A stretch of 64,000 nucleotides of DNA, taken from positions 31,805-95,804 of the forward strand of contig NZ_BAED01000045.1 of NCBI RefSeq assembly GCF_000241345.1, in the 5' to 3' direction. The stretch comes from Gordonia amarae NBRC 15530 (GTDB lineage: Bacteria; Actinomycetota; Actinomycetes; Mycobacteriales; Mycobacteriaceae). The notes below the pieces were generated by a model. It saw nothing but the letters and a program-made list of their open reading frames with translations, was not told where the DNA came from and did not search any database. Below, one piece after another: positions 29,393 through 37,889 of the stretch. A program made the translations under genes and the position numbers. Each line of letters begins with the position of its first letter. Position 1 is the stretch's first letter.

Positions 29393-30619
29393 ATGGCGAT
29401 TTCCGATATCAACACCTACGCGCATCTCACCGATGCCGACGTCGAGGCTCTGGGACACGAACTCGACGCCATTCGTCGTGAGATCGAGGCGGATCGGGGT
29501 CTGCGCGACGTCCGGTACCTGCACCGGACGATCAAACTGCAACGCCTTCTCGAAGTCTCCGGCCGCGTCGCGCTGTTCGGCAGCAACCGGCGGTCGCTGT
29601 GGCTGCTGGGCACCACCGCGCTCGGGCTGGCCAAGATCATCGAGAACATGGAACTCGGGCACAACGTGATGCACGGGCAGTGGGACTGGGTGAACGATCC
29701 CGAGATCCACTCGACCACCTACGAGTGGGACATGGTGTGTGCATCACCACACTGGAAACACTCCCACAATTACATCCATCACAAGTACACCAATGTCGTC
29801 GGCATGGACGACGACGTGGGCTACAAGGTCCTGCGCGTCACCCGCGACGAACCGTGGGAACCGCGCAGGCTTTTCCAGCCGATCGCCAACCTGGTGCTCG
29901 CCTCCACGTTCGAGTGGGGGATCGGCCTGCACGACATCGGCCTGCGTGAGGTCATCGACGGGACCAAACCCCGCGACGAAGGCATCGCCAAGGTGAAAGA
30001 GTTCGGGCGCAAGATCTTCCACCAGGTCGGCAAGGATTATGTGCTGTATCCGGCGCTCACCGGACCGAATTTCACGCACACCCTGACCGCGAATCTCACA
30101 GCCAATCTCGTCCGCAATCTGTGGGCGTACGTGGTGATCTTCTGCGGTCATTTCCCCGACGGTGCCGAGAAATTCACCGTCGACACCCTCGAACACGAGA
30201 CGCAGGGCCAGTGGTATCTGCGGCAGATGCTGGGCAGCGCCAACTTCCACGCCGGCCCGGTGATGGCATTCATGTCGGGCAACCTGTGCTATCAGATCGA
30301 GCATCACCTGTTCCCGGATCTGCCGAGCAACCGGCTCGCCGAGATCTCGGTGCGGGTGCGGCAGCTGTGCGACAAGTACGACCTCCCGTACACGACGGGT
30401 TCGCTGCCGGTGCAGTACCTCAAGACGCTGCGCACCATCAACAAGCTCGCGCTGCCCGACGAGTTGCTGCACGACACGGCCGACGACGCCCCCGAAACCG
30501 CATCGGAACGGCGTTTCGCCTCGCTGCCCGCGCCACAGGGTCTGCGCACCTCGGGTGGGCTCAAAACGGCGATCGCGCAGCTGCGTGAACAGCGAAAAGA
30601 GCGCAAGGCCCAGCGGTAA
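29393..30619 (+). CDS. Second DesA3-type acyl desaturase
   Basis: The 408-residue paralogue of the preceding desaturase keeps the three His boxes (GHNVMH, HNYIHH, QIEHH) and the conserved GMDDDVGYKVLRVTRDE. It differs in the central helical part and has a shorter C-terminal tail. It starts MAISD, parallel to MAITD of the first copy. It has no copy of the palindromic operator and lies behind its own terminator, so it is probably regulated separately. Tandem duplication followed by divergence is the simplest history; a different chain-length or position specificity is possible. Confidence 0.9.
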   Translation: MAISDINTYAHLTDADVEALGHELDAIRREIEADRGLRDVRYLHRTIKLQRLLEVSGRVALFGSNRRSLWLLGTTALGLAKIIENMELGHNVMHGQWDWVNDPEIHSTTYEWDMVCASPHWKHSHNYIHHKYTNVVGMDDDVGYKVLRVTRDEPWEPRRLFQPIANLVLASTFEWGIGLHDIGLREVIDGTKPRDEGIAKVKEFGRKIFHQVGKDYVLYPALTGPNFTHTLTANLTANLVRNLWAYVVIFCGHFPDGAEKFTVDTLEHETQGQWYLRQMLGSANFHAGPVMAFMSGNLCYQIEHHLFPDLPSNRLAEISVRVRQLCDKYDLPYTTGSLPVQYLKTLRTINKLALPDELLHDTADDAPETASERRFASLPAPQGLRTSGGLKTAIAQLREQRKERKAQR

Positions 30620-30650
30620 CGACCTGTCCAGCGCTCGGTAGGCTGACGCA

Positions 30651-31226
30651 ATGGGAACCGAGACCGTGGCAACTGTCCGTGACGCGATGCTCGAACGGGT
30701 CTCCTGGCCCAAGGTCACCGACGACGCGCCCACGCACGACGAGCTCGCCGACCTCGTCACCGCCGCGAGCCGGGTCGCCGATCACGCGGGCCTGACGCCG
30801 TGGCGCCTCATCGAGTTGCGTGAGGACGACAGGGTGCGTCTGGGCGCGGCGTTTACCGAGGTCCTCGGCCACGACGGTTCTGCCGGCAAACCGCTGCGCG
30901 CGCCGCTGCTCATCGCGATCGTGTCCAGCACGAAAGCGCACCCCAAGGTCCCGGAGTGGGAGCAGGAGGCCGTCGCCGCCGGCGTCGGGCACGCGTTGAG
31001 CCTGCTTCTCGATGAGGCCGGGTACGGCGTGATCTGGCGGACCGGGCCGTTCACCCGCACCGAACCGGTGGCCAAGCTGCACGGCCTGGCCGCGAACGAG
31101 AAACTCCTGGGCTGGCTGTACGTCGGCGGCAAACCCGACGCCGTCCGCATCGGCCGTCCCGTCGACGCCGAAGAATTCCTCACCCGGCTGCCGGACCCCT
31201 CGCCGGTTGAGGTGCGAGGAGCGTAA
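30651..31226 (+). CDS. Nitroreductase-family (YdjA-like) protein
   Basis: The 191-residue protein resembles small FMN-dependent nitroreductases: RVADHAGLTPWRLIEL near the N-terminus for FMN contact, AAGVGHALSLLLDEAGYGVIWRTG in the centre and GLAANEKLLGWLYVGG near the end. These enzymes reduce nitro or quinone compounds with NAD(P)H; the natural substrate is unknown. The last residues, SPVEVRGA, and the stop codon are encoded by the left arm of a dispersed inverted repeat that begins at 31205. The gene end was therefore reshaped by that element. Confidence 0.85.
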   Translation: MGTETVATVRDAMLERVSWPKVTDDAPTHDELADLVTAASRVADHAGLTPWRLIELREDDRVRLGAAFTEVLGHDGSAGKPLRAPLLIAIVSSTKAHPKVPEWEQEAVAAGVGHALSLLLDEAGYGVIWRTGPFTRTEPVAKLHGLAANEKLLGWLYVGGKPDAVRIGRPVDAEEFLTRLPDPSPVEVRGA

Positions 31227-31313
31227 GCGACGAGCCTCGAAACCACGTGAGCGGACAATGAAATCTCACCGGGTTTCGAGGCTCCTCGCCTAGCGGCTCG
31301 TCGCACCTCAACC
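31205..31313. repeat. Family C inverted element, complete copy
   Basis: The left arm (31205-31244, GGTTGAGGTGCGAGGAGCG ... GCCTCGAAACC) and the right arm (31272-31313) are inverted copies with some mismatches, separated by 27 bp. The whole can fold into a 40-bp hairpin between convergent genes. It overlaps the 3' end of the nitroreductase-like gene. A single arm recurs at 18229-18268. Confidence 0.85.
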
Positions 31314-31337
31314 ATCGAAGGGGACGGTTCCGGTACG

Positions 31338-32402
31338 TCAATCGGTTACTGGCGGAGGAGATTCGGCGTCGTCGGTGGCGGGTGCGCCCGAGGTCACCGC
31401 GATCAGCAACTGGCGCACAGCCAGCGCCCGCCGCAACGAATGGCCCGACAACGAGTCGAGGGCGCACTCGGGGTCGGCGGGCGGGCCGAGATGGGTACAG
31501 CCACGCGGACATTCGTCGATGGTGTCGCGCAGATCGGCGAAGGCGTCGACGATATCGTCGGGTCCGACATGCGCCAGGCCGAACGACCGGATTCCGGGGG
31601 TGTCGACCACCCAGCCGCCACATTTCCCCGTCGCTTCGCTCGCCCCGGGCAACGGCAGGGCCACCGACTGGGTCGAGGTGTGCCGGCCCTTGCCCACGCC
31701 GGACACCGCACCCGTGGCCCGATCTGCTTCGGGTACAAGACGATTCACCAGGGTCGACTTGCCGACGCCGGAATGGCCGATCAGAGCGGTGATCTTCCCG
31801 GACAGTATCGTGGTGACCTCGGCGAGGTCGTCGTCGCGGCCGGCCATCACCACCGGAAGGTCGAGATCGGCGAAGGCCGCGGCGAATTCGGCCGGGTCCG
31901 CCAGATCCGATTTGGTCAGGCACAGGATCGGCGACAACCCGCCCACATAGGCCGCGGCCAGCGCGCGTTCGACGAAACCGGTCCGCGGCGGCGGGTCGGC
32001 GAGGGCCGTGACGATCAGCAATTGGTCGGCGTTGGCGACGACGATCCGCTCAAACGGGTCGGTGTCATCGGCGGTGCGCCGCAATACCGTTGACCGGTCG
32101 GCCACCTTCACGATCCGGGCGAGGGTGTCCTTGCGGCCGCTCAGGTCGCCCACCACCCCGACCCGATCGCCGACGACGACGGGCGTCCGGCCCAGCTCGC
32201 GCGCGCGCATCGCCACCACTCGGCGGTCCGGGTCGCCGTCGATGACGCACCCCCAGCGCCCCCGGTCCACCGACACCACCATCGCATCGGCCGCATCATC
32301 ATGTGCCGGACGGGTTTTCGTCCTGGGCCGCGATCCTTTCCCAGGGCGTACCCGGACGTCGGATTCGTCGTAGCTGGCCGCCGAGCGTTGACGCCTGCTC
32401 AT
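31338..32402 (-). CDS. rsgA: Ribosome small-subunit-dependent GTPase A
   Basis: The 354-residue circularly permuted GTPase takes part in late 30S assembly. An OB-fold region (about 38-110) precedes the G domain, in which G4 (TKSD) comes before G1 (GHSGVGKST) and G3 (DTPG), the hallmark of RsgA/YjeQ. A zinc-binding end follows with C-P-R-G-C-T-H and a later Cys in PADPEC. Its M. tuberculosis counterpart is Rv3228, next to aroA (Rv3227), as here. A 364-bp gap with a repeat element separates it from aroA. Confidence 0.93.
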   Translation of the reverse strand: MSRRQRSAASYDESDVRVRPGKGSRPRTKTRPAHDDAADAMVVSVDRGRWGCVIDGDPDRRVVAMRARELGRTPVVVGDRVGVVGDLSGRKDTLARIVKVADRSTVLRRTADDTDPFERIVVANADQLLIVTALADPPPRTGFVERALAAAYVGGLSPILCLTKSDLADPAEFAAAFADLDLPVVMAGRDDDLAEVTTILSGKITALIGHSGVGKSTLVNRLVPEADRATGAVSGVGKGRHTSTQSVALPLPGASEATGKCGGWVVDTPGIRSFGLAHVGPDDIVDAFADLRDTIDECPRGCTHLGPPADPECALDSLSGHSLRRALAVRQLLIAVTSGAPATDDAESPPPVTD

Positions 32403-32452
32403 GCGGTGGCTCGCATCGGGGCCGAGGTGGTCGCGTCAGGTGTGGACGGTCG

Positions 32453-32723
32453 CCGGACCCTTCGTGACCCTCGCTCCCGCGTCGCATCGGCCTCAGGGAT
32501 CAAGATGGTGGGCTGGGCCCCTAGCCGCCATTGTGGTTGTTGTGGGGTGGTCGCCGCCGGCCGTCGTGAGTGCTGAGGAGCGGTCGCGACCAGCCATTGT
32601 GATTCCTGAGGGAGGGTCGCGACCGGCCGTCGTGAGTGCTGGGGGGTGGTCGCGACCGGCCATCTTGATCCCTGAGGAGCGGTCGCGCGAGCTTGCGAGC
32701 CGACCGCGTCACGAAGGGTCCGG
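32453..32723. repeat. Family B element with inverted ends and internal 33-bp repeats, copy 1
   Basis: The outer ends CCGGACCCTTCGTGAC (32453-32468) and its exact complement (32708-32723) enclose an inner pair CCTCAGGGATCAAGATGG (32491-32508) and its exact complement (32660-32677). Between them about four 33-bp units of the form GTCGCGACCGGCC run from about 32550 to 32681. It fills the rsgA-aroA gap. A related element lies at 50214-50473. Confidence 0.88.
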
Positions 32724-32766
32724 TGAGATGAGGCTCCCAACGGTTGTGTGACGGTGCTCGGAGCTA

Positions 32767-34032
32767 TCAAGCGGTGCCCGCGATCATCTGCTGCCACATG
32801 GCGGGAAAGTCAGGGAGGGTCTTGGCGGTGGTCTCGATGTCGTCGACGTCGACATCGTCGGTGACCAGGCCGATGAGTGCGCCTGCGGTGGCCATACGGT
32901 GGTCGGCGTAGGACAGCCAATGTCCCCCGTGCAGCGGTGCGGATTCGATGCGCAGCCCGTCGTCGGTTTCGGTGACCTTGCCGCCGAGCCGGTTGATCTC
33001 GGTGGCCAGGGCCTCGAGCCGGTTGGTCTCGTGGCCGCGCAGATGGGCGATGCCCGACAGCACCGACGCCCCGTCGGCGAGTGCGACCAGCGCGGCGATC
33101 GTCGGGGTGAGCTCGCCGATGTCGTGCAGGTCGATGCTGACGGGGGACAACCGGTCCGGCCCGGTGACCGTCAGGTTGCCGCCGGACAGTGTTACCTGGC
33201 AACCCATGTCGCGCAGGACGTCGGCGATCTGGGCGCCCGGCTGGGTGGTGACGGTGGGCCAGTACGGGACGGTGACGGTGCCGCCGGTGGCCGCGGCGGC
33301 CGCCAGGAACGCCGCCGCATTGGACAGGTCGGGCTCGACCACCCAGTCGACGGCCCTGATCGGCCCGGGCGCCACGCGCCAGGTGTTGGCCTCTGCTGTG
33401 TCCACCGAGACCCCCGCCGTGGTGAGCATGTCGACGGTCATGTCGATATGCGGTGTCGATGGCACCGGCTTGCCCACGTGGTGCACGGTCACGCCGTCGT
33501 CGAACCGCGGCGCCGACAGCAGCAGCCCCGACACGAACTGCGACGACGCCGACGCGTCGATGGTGACCGCGCCACCGGTGGCCCGGCCGGTGCCGTTGAC
33601 CGTGAACGGCAGCGTGTCGCCGTCGACGTCCACCCCCAGCACCCGCAGCGCGCCCAGGATGGTCGACTGCGGCCGCGTCCGCGCCTGCTCGTCGGCGTCG
33701 AAGCGGACCGGTCCGTCGGCGAACGCCGCGACCGGCGGCAGGAACCGCAGCACCGTGCCGGCGAGGCCGCAGTACACGTCGGCCCCGTGCAGCGAGGCGG
33801 GGGTGACGGTGACGGTCGTCGGGTTATCCCCGGATTCGATGCCCACCCCGAGCGCCGACAGCGCGCCCAGCATCAGGTCGGTGTCGCGGCTGCGCAGCAC
33901 CCCGCGCACCGTCGACGGCCCGCTGGCCAGCGCCGCCAGGATCAGGGCTCGGTTGGTGATGGACTTGGATCCGGGCAGCTCAACGGTCGCCGTCACCGGC
34001 CCGGTGACCCTGGGGGCACGCCATACAGTCAT
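32767..34032 (-). CDS. aroA: 3-phosphoshikimate 1-carboxyvinyltransferase (EPSP synthase)
   Basis: The 421-residue enzyme of the shikimate pathway joins shikimate-3-phosphate and phosphoenolpyruvate. The N-terminal block [17 protein letters not shown] holds the catalytic Lys; [20 protein letters not shown] and a late [16 protein letters not shown] are typical family segments. It is transcribed towards rsgA, with a repeat element between them. The paired order with rsgA matches mycobacteria. Confidence 0.95.
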   Translation of the reverse strand: MTVWRAPRVTGPVTATVELPGSKSITNRALILAALASGPSTVRGVLRSRDTDLMLGALSALGVGIESGDNPTTVTVTPASLHGADVYCGLAGTVLRFLPPVAAFADGPVRFDADEQARTRPQSTILGALRVLGVDVDGDTLPFTVNGTGRATGGAVTIDASASSQFVSGLLLSAPRFDDGVTVHHVGKPVPSTPHIDMTVDMLTTAGVSVDTAEANTWRVAPGPIRAVDWVVEPDLSNAAAFLAAAAATGGTVTVPYWPTVTTQPGAQIADVLRDMGCQVTLSGGNLTVTGPDRLSPVSIDLHDIGELTPTIAALVALADGASVLSGIAHLRGHETNRLEALATEINRLGGKVTETDDGLRIESAPLHGGHWLSYADHRMATAGALIGLVTDDVDVDDIETTAKTLPDFPAMWQQMIAGTA

Positions 34033-34062
34033 GCGTTCAGTCTGTCATCACGCCGGAGCCGG

Positions 34063-34446
34063 CTAGGTGCGCAGGTCGCGCCGCAGCGGATGGTCGTCGG
34101 GGATCTCGACGACGATGAGGGTGCGGCCGTCGGGATCGGCGATGTGCATCTCGATCAGGCCCCACGGTTCGGTGACCGGTTCCCGCGTCACGCTCACCCC
34201 CGCGTCGCGGAGTTGTTTCTCGGTGCCTGCGATGTCGCGGACCTGCAGCCACAGCAACGCACCCGAGGTGCCCACCGGGTCGGTGGACATATGCCCCGGT
34301 ACCTCGATGAAGCCGGAACCGGCGTGGAAGACGATCCCGCCCGGATACTCGCGCGCCACCGCGAGCCCGAGCTGGTCGCGGTAGAACCGTTGCAGCCGCA
34401 CGGGGTCGGGGGACCTCAGCAGGACGCGGCTGCTCAGGACCTCCAC
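34063..34446 (-). CDS. VOC-family (glyoxalase-like) protein
   Basis: The 127-residue protein of the vicinal oxygen chelate fold has two paired beta-alpha-beta-beta-beta units: VLLRSPDPVRLQRFYRDQLGLAV and LQVRDIAGTEKQLRDAGVSV, ending in GLIEMHIADPDGRTLIVVEIP. Members bind a metal and act as glyoxalases, dioxygenases or antibiotic-binding proteins; the substrate is not readable. The GTG at 34446 lies 4 bp after the stop of a small upstream gene, so the two are probably co-transcribed. Confidence 0.82.
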   Translation of the reverse strand: MEVLSSRVLLRSPDPVRLQRFYRDQLGLAVAREYPGGIVFHAGSGFIEVPGHMSTDPVGTSGALLWLQVRDIAGTEKQLRDAGVSVTREPVTEPWGLIEMHIADPDGRTLIVVEIPDDHPLRRDLRT

Positions 34447-34450
34447 CTGA

Positions 34451-34681
34451 TCACCGGCCCTCGGTGACGCCGCCGCTGCCGCCCACGGCGTGACCGCGGT
34501 CGATGGGCGCGGAGGTCCGCGCCGCGTCGTAGATGGCCTTCTCCCGGGCGATGCGGTCGGTCTCGCCGATCGGCTTGGCGTCGCCGAATGCGAACGGTGA
34601 CTCGTGTTCGTAGGTGTGCGGGACGTCCGGGTCGGGTTCGGGAGCGGGCTGCGGATGCTCTGTGCTGGACATACCTTCCAC
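34451..34681 (-). CDS. Small acidic hypothetical protein
   Basis: The product is 76 residues from GTG 34681, or 73 from ATG 34672. It is Pro/Asp/Glu-rich at the N-terminus with no hydrophobic segment, and contains FGDAKPIGETDRIAREKAIYDAARTS, cut here into pieces as FGDAKPIGETD and IAREKAIYDAA. I do not recognise a family. It ends 4 bp before the VOC gene, and its codon use is like that of its neighbours, so it is likely real. No strong ribosome binding site precedes either start, and leaderless translation is possible. Confidence 0.5.
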   Translation of the reverse strand: MEGMSSTEHPQPAPEPDPDVPHTYEHESPFAFGDAKPIGETDRIAREKAIYDAARTSAPIDRGHAVGGSGGVTEGR

Positions 34682-34757
34682 GATAAGCGCGATACCGGCG
34701 CGATCGGTGTCGTTGAGGCTATCTGTGTGTTGCGCCCAGAACCGTGGACACAGCGAA

Positions 34758-34792
34758 CGGCGCCGCCACCGGAGAGACCGGTGGCGGCGCCG
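34758..34792 (-). terminator. Perfect 15-bp hairpin after the permease gene
   Basis: CGGCGCCGCCACCGG at 34758-34772 pairs with 34778-34792 around AGAGA, 14 bp after the permease stop on the minus strand. Confidence 0.85.
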
Positions 34793-34805
34793 TCGGATGC
34801 GGGTG

Positions 34806-36491
34806 CTACTCGCTGCCGCGTTTGGAGAAGTCGCCGTGCGTGTAGCCGTCCCATTTCTCGAACAGCCGCAGCACCTTAGGGTCGCCGAGACCCTTGATCC
34901 AGTCGCACAGATCCTTCGGCGCCGACGGGTTGGTGACGATGAAAGGGTGCAGGCCCTCGTCCCGTTGCGCCAGGTACCGCAGCGTTTCCTCGGTGGTCGC
35001 CGGGTCGGCGGCGAGCAGCGCGTCGCGCGGGTCGAAGGCGGGGCCGCGCGGGGCGTCCGAGGCCGACGGCGCGACGTCGATCTCGCCGGTGTTGTGGTAA
35101 TCCACCGGATCGGGCGAGGTTGACTTCGTGTTGAGCAGCAGGTTCAGCACGATCGCACACAGTGCGCCCGCCGAGATGCCCGAGTGGAAGATGGTCTGGA
35201 ACCAGTCCGGGAATTGGTGGTACAGATCCAGTTTCACGTCGACGGGCGAACCGCCCGAGCGGTCGGTGTAGTACAGGCTGGCCTCGGTCAGCATCGCCAT
35301 ACCGATCGAGATGGCCACCACCAGGATGTTGGTGTTGTTGAACTTGACCTTGGACAGGGTCCGGACTCCGCTGGCGGCGACCATGCCGAAGAGCGCAACG
35401 CCGGCACCGCCGAGCACCGGCTGCGGGATGCCCTCGACGATCGCGCCCATCTTGGGCAGCAGGCCGAAGATCACCAGGATGATGCCGGCGCACGATGCGA
35501 CGTGCCGGGTCCGGACACCGGTGATGGCCACCAGGCCCACGTTCTGGGCGAAGGCGGTGTACGGGAAGGTGTTGAACACGCCGCCGAGGACGGTGCCCAA
35601 ACCGTCGGCGCGCATACCGTCGGCGAGCTTCTGCGGGGTGATCTTCTTGTCGACGATCTCGCCGACGGCGACGATGTCGCCGGTGGTCTCGGTCATGATC
35701 ACGATGGCGACGATGATCATCGAGATGATCGCGGAGAACTGGAAGTCGGGCATGCCGAACTGGAACGGCTGCGGGATGCCCACCCACGCGTTCTCACCCA
35801 CGGCGTCCCAGTTGGGCATGCCGAACGGGATCGAGATCAGGGTGCCGATGATCAGGCCGAGCAGCACCGACACGCGGCGGATCGAGTCGGGGGCGAATCG
35901 TTCGATGGCCAGGATGATGACGAGGGTGCCGAAACCGAATGCGATGGCCTTGGGTTCGCCGAAGTCCTCGCCTTTGGCGGTGCCGCCGCCGAACCAGCCC
36001 GCAGCCACCCGCATCAGCGACACGCCGATGATCACGATGATGGTGCCGGTGACCAGGGGCGGGAAGAACCTGACGAGTTTGCCGATGACCGGCGCCATCA
36101 CGATCATGAAGATGCCCGAGGCGATCACCGCACCGTAGATGGCGGTGATGCCGTGACTGGTGCCGATGGTGATCATCGGGCCGACGGCCGCGAATGTCAC
36201 CCCCTGCATCAGCGGCAGGCGCACACCGAAGCGCCAGAATCCCACTGACTGGATCAGCGTGGCGATTCCGGCGACGAAAAGGTCGGCCATGATGAGGTGG
36301 ACGATGTCGCCCTCGTCGAGTTGGCCGGCGCTGACCATCGCGCCGCCCACGATGAGCGGGACGGCGACAGCGCCCGCGTACATGGCCAGCACGTGTTGCA
36401 GACCGAGCGGGAAAAGTTTGATGAACGGGGGGATCTCATCAACGGGATGCGGGGTCGCTTTGCCGTTTTTGATCGTATCGAGGACAGCCAT
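34806..36491 (-). CDS. Xanthine/uracil-type nucleobase permease with LRV-like C-terminal domain
   Basis: The product has 561 residues. The first 470 or so form an NCS2 permease with about 14 hydrophobic segments. Family motifs include FPLGLQHVLAMYAGAVAVP, LPLMQGVTFAAVGPM and the QNVGLVAITGVRTRHV region. It should import a purine or pyrimidine base with protons. The last 80 residues are soluble and contain D-P-R-D-A-L-L-A-A-D-P-A-T-T-E-E-T-L followed by VTNPSAPKDLCDWI and GDPKVLRLF. This spacing is that of leucine-rich-repeat-variant units, rare as a tail on this transporter family. ATG 36491 was chosen; it lacks a strong ribosome binding site. Confidence 0.85.
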   Translation of the reverse strand: MAVLDTIKNGKATPHPVDEIPPFIKLFPLGLQHVLAMYAGAVAVPLIVGGAMVSAGQLDEGDIVHLIMADLFVAGIATLIQSVGFWRFGVRLPLMQGVTFAAVGPMITIGTSHGITAIYGAVIASGIFMIVMAPVIGKLVRFFPPLVTGTIIVIIGVSLMRVAAGWFGGGTAKGEDFGEPKAIAFGFGTLVIILAIERFAPDSIRRVSVLLGLIIGTLISIPFGMPNWDAVGENAWVGIPQPFQFGMPDFQFSAIISMIIVAIVIMTETTGDIVAVGEIVDKKITPQKLADGMRADGLGTVLGGVFNTFPYTAFAQNVGLVAITGVRTRHVASCAGIILVIFGLLPKMGAIVEGIPQPVLGGAGVALFGMVAASGVRTLSKVKFNNTNILVVAISIGMAMLTEASLYYTDRSGGSPVDVKLDLYHQFPDWFQTIFHSGISAGALCAIVLNLLLNTKSTSPDPVDYHNTGEIDVAPSASDAPRGPAFDPRDALLAADPATTEETLRYLAQRDEGLHPFIVTNPSAPKDLCDWIKGLGDPKVLRLFEKWDGYTHGDFSKRGSE

Positions 36492-36597
36492 GCCAATGGT
36501 GTACGGCGGGGTTGTTTCCGCTGGACCGACGCCAGATGACGTCGGTGTTTCCCGCAAGATATATCGCTTGCCCGGTGCCCGGGCACAATAGGATGCC

Positions 36598-37143
36598 ATG
36601 ACCGCGAAAACGCCGGCCGCGAAGTCGCGGAGCACGGTGAAACGCAGCGCCGGGATCCTGTTGTTCCGTGGTGGTTCCGATGATCGGGGGGATTCCGGTG
36701 AGCTGGAATTGCTGATCGTGCATCCCGGTGGTCCGTTGTGGGCCCGCAAGGACACCGGTGCCTGGTCCATCCCGAAAGGCCTCGTCGAACACTCCGACGG
36801 CGAACCGGCCGAGACCGATCTCGACGCCGCGCGCCGCGAGTTCACCGAGGAGACCGGCGCACCCGCACCTGATGGTCCCTATCTGGAACTCGGCGAGGTA
36901 CGCCAGTCGGGCGGCAAGACGGTGGTCGCGTTCGCCGCACGCGGGGATCTCGATCCGGCCGAGATCGTCAGCAACACCTTCGAGATGCCGTGGCCGCCCC
37001 GTTCGGGGAGGATGCAGAGCTTCCCCGAGATCGACCGCGCGGAATGGATGGAACCCGAAAAGGCCCGAGCCGCACTGAATCCCGCGCAGGCCGAGTTCGT
37101 CGACAGGCTCCTTGTGGCGCTGGCGGAGTCCGGGGGCATGTGA
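36598..37143 (+). CDS. NUDIX hydrolase
   Basis: The 181-residue protein hydrolyses a nucleoside diphosphate linked to another moiety. The Nudix box ends with the intact AARREFTEETGA (REUXEEXGU), but the leading part has extra residues between the Gly of PKGLVEH and the first Glu. The segment KRSAGILLFRGG and TGAWSIPKG resemble Ap4A or MutT-like members that read small phosphate signals. The gene is divergent from the nucleobase permease, 106 bp apart. The exact substrate cannot be read. Confidence 0.85.
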   Translation: MTAKTPAAKSRSTVKRSAGILLFRGGSDDRGDSGELELLIVHPGGPLWARKDTGAWSIPKGLVEHSDGEPAETDLDAARREFTEETGAPAPDGPYLELGEVRQSGGKTVVAFAARGDLDPAEIVSNTFEMPWPPRSGRMQSFPEIDRAEWMEPEKARAALNPAQAEFVDRLLVALAESGGM

Positions 37144-37250
37144 CCGGCGTCTCTCGGCGGGTGTTAGGGTACTTGACCATCCCGGGGTGCGGGATCGGGA
37201 GGGCAGAACCGCACCGGACCTGACCGACACGACGGAGTGGAGCCGGCCCG

Positions 37251-37889
37251 ATGACCGACGCCTTTGATCTGGACTGGGAGGGTCTGCGGCGCGTCCCGCA
37301 GCAGACCCGCAGTCGTGAACGCCTGCTACAGGTGCTCGCCGCGGCCGAACGCATCCTCGTCAACGAGGGCGCCCCGATGCTCACCACCACCCGTGTGGCG
37401 CAGGAGGCCGGGGTGTCGGTCGCCTCGCTCTACCAGTACCTGCCCGACCGCGACGCCATCATCGAAACCCTCGCCGACACCTACCTGCATCGGCTGGAGA
37501 ACCGGATGCGCAAGCTGCTGCGCTCGGCAGGACAACGCACCTGGTCGGACCCGGTCGGCATACTGTTCGACGCCTTCGTCGACGCCTACCGCGCCGAGGA
37601 CGGTTTCCGGGCGCTGTGGTTCAGCAGGTCGCTGACCGACGCTACACAGGCCGCCGACCGCGAACACAAACGCCGCATGGCGCAGATGCTGCGCGAGATC
37701 CTGATGCAGCAGGGCATCGCGGAGACGCCGCGGCTCGACGTCGTCGCCAGGTCGGCGCATCTCGTGGCCGACACCATGCTGCAGGAGGCATTCCGCGCCG
37801 ACCCCGAGGGAGACGACGCCCTGATCGAGGAGGCCAAGACGATCCTGCGTGGCTACCTGCGCGAGTACCTGGCCACCGCCGAGTTCTGA
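37251..37889 (+). CDS. TetR-family transcriptional regulator
   Basis: The 212-residue regulator has an N-terminal helix-turn-helix (about 22-66) with ILVNEGAPMLTTTRVAQEAGVSVASLYQYLPDRDAI cut here as ILVNEGAPMLTTTRV and AGVSVASLYQYLPDRD. A ligand-binding helical domain follows. Ligand and targets are unknown. The next genes are on the opposite strand, and its 3' end overlaps the end of the PH-domain gene by 37 bp. It probably acts on its own promoter; no clear palindrome was seen upstream. Confidence 0.88.
   Translation: MTDAFDLDWEGLRRVPQQTRSRERLLQVLAAAERILVNEGAPMLTTTRVAQEAGVSVASLYQYLPDRDAIIETLADTYLHRLENRMRKLLRSAGQRTWSDPVGILFDAFVDAYRAEDGFRALWFSRSLTDATQAADREHKRRMAQMLREILMQQGIAETPRLDVVARSAHLVADTMLQEAFRADPEGDDALIEEAKTILRGYLREYLATAEF

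Noticed and set aside
32550..32681. CRISPR-like array in the rsgA-aroA gap
   Set aside because: The 33-bp units are contiguous with no unique spacers, and no cas genes are nearby; they are internal units of an inverted-end element.
37853..37889. The 37-bp tail-to-tail overlap between TetR and the PH-domain gene as a sign of a frameshift
   Set aside because: Both C-termini look complete, and short convergent overlaps are common in compact actinobacterial DNA.
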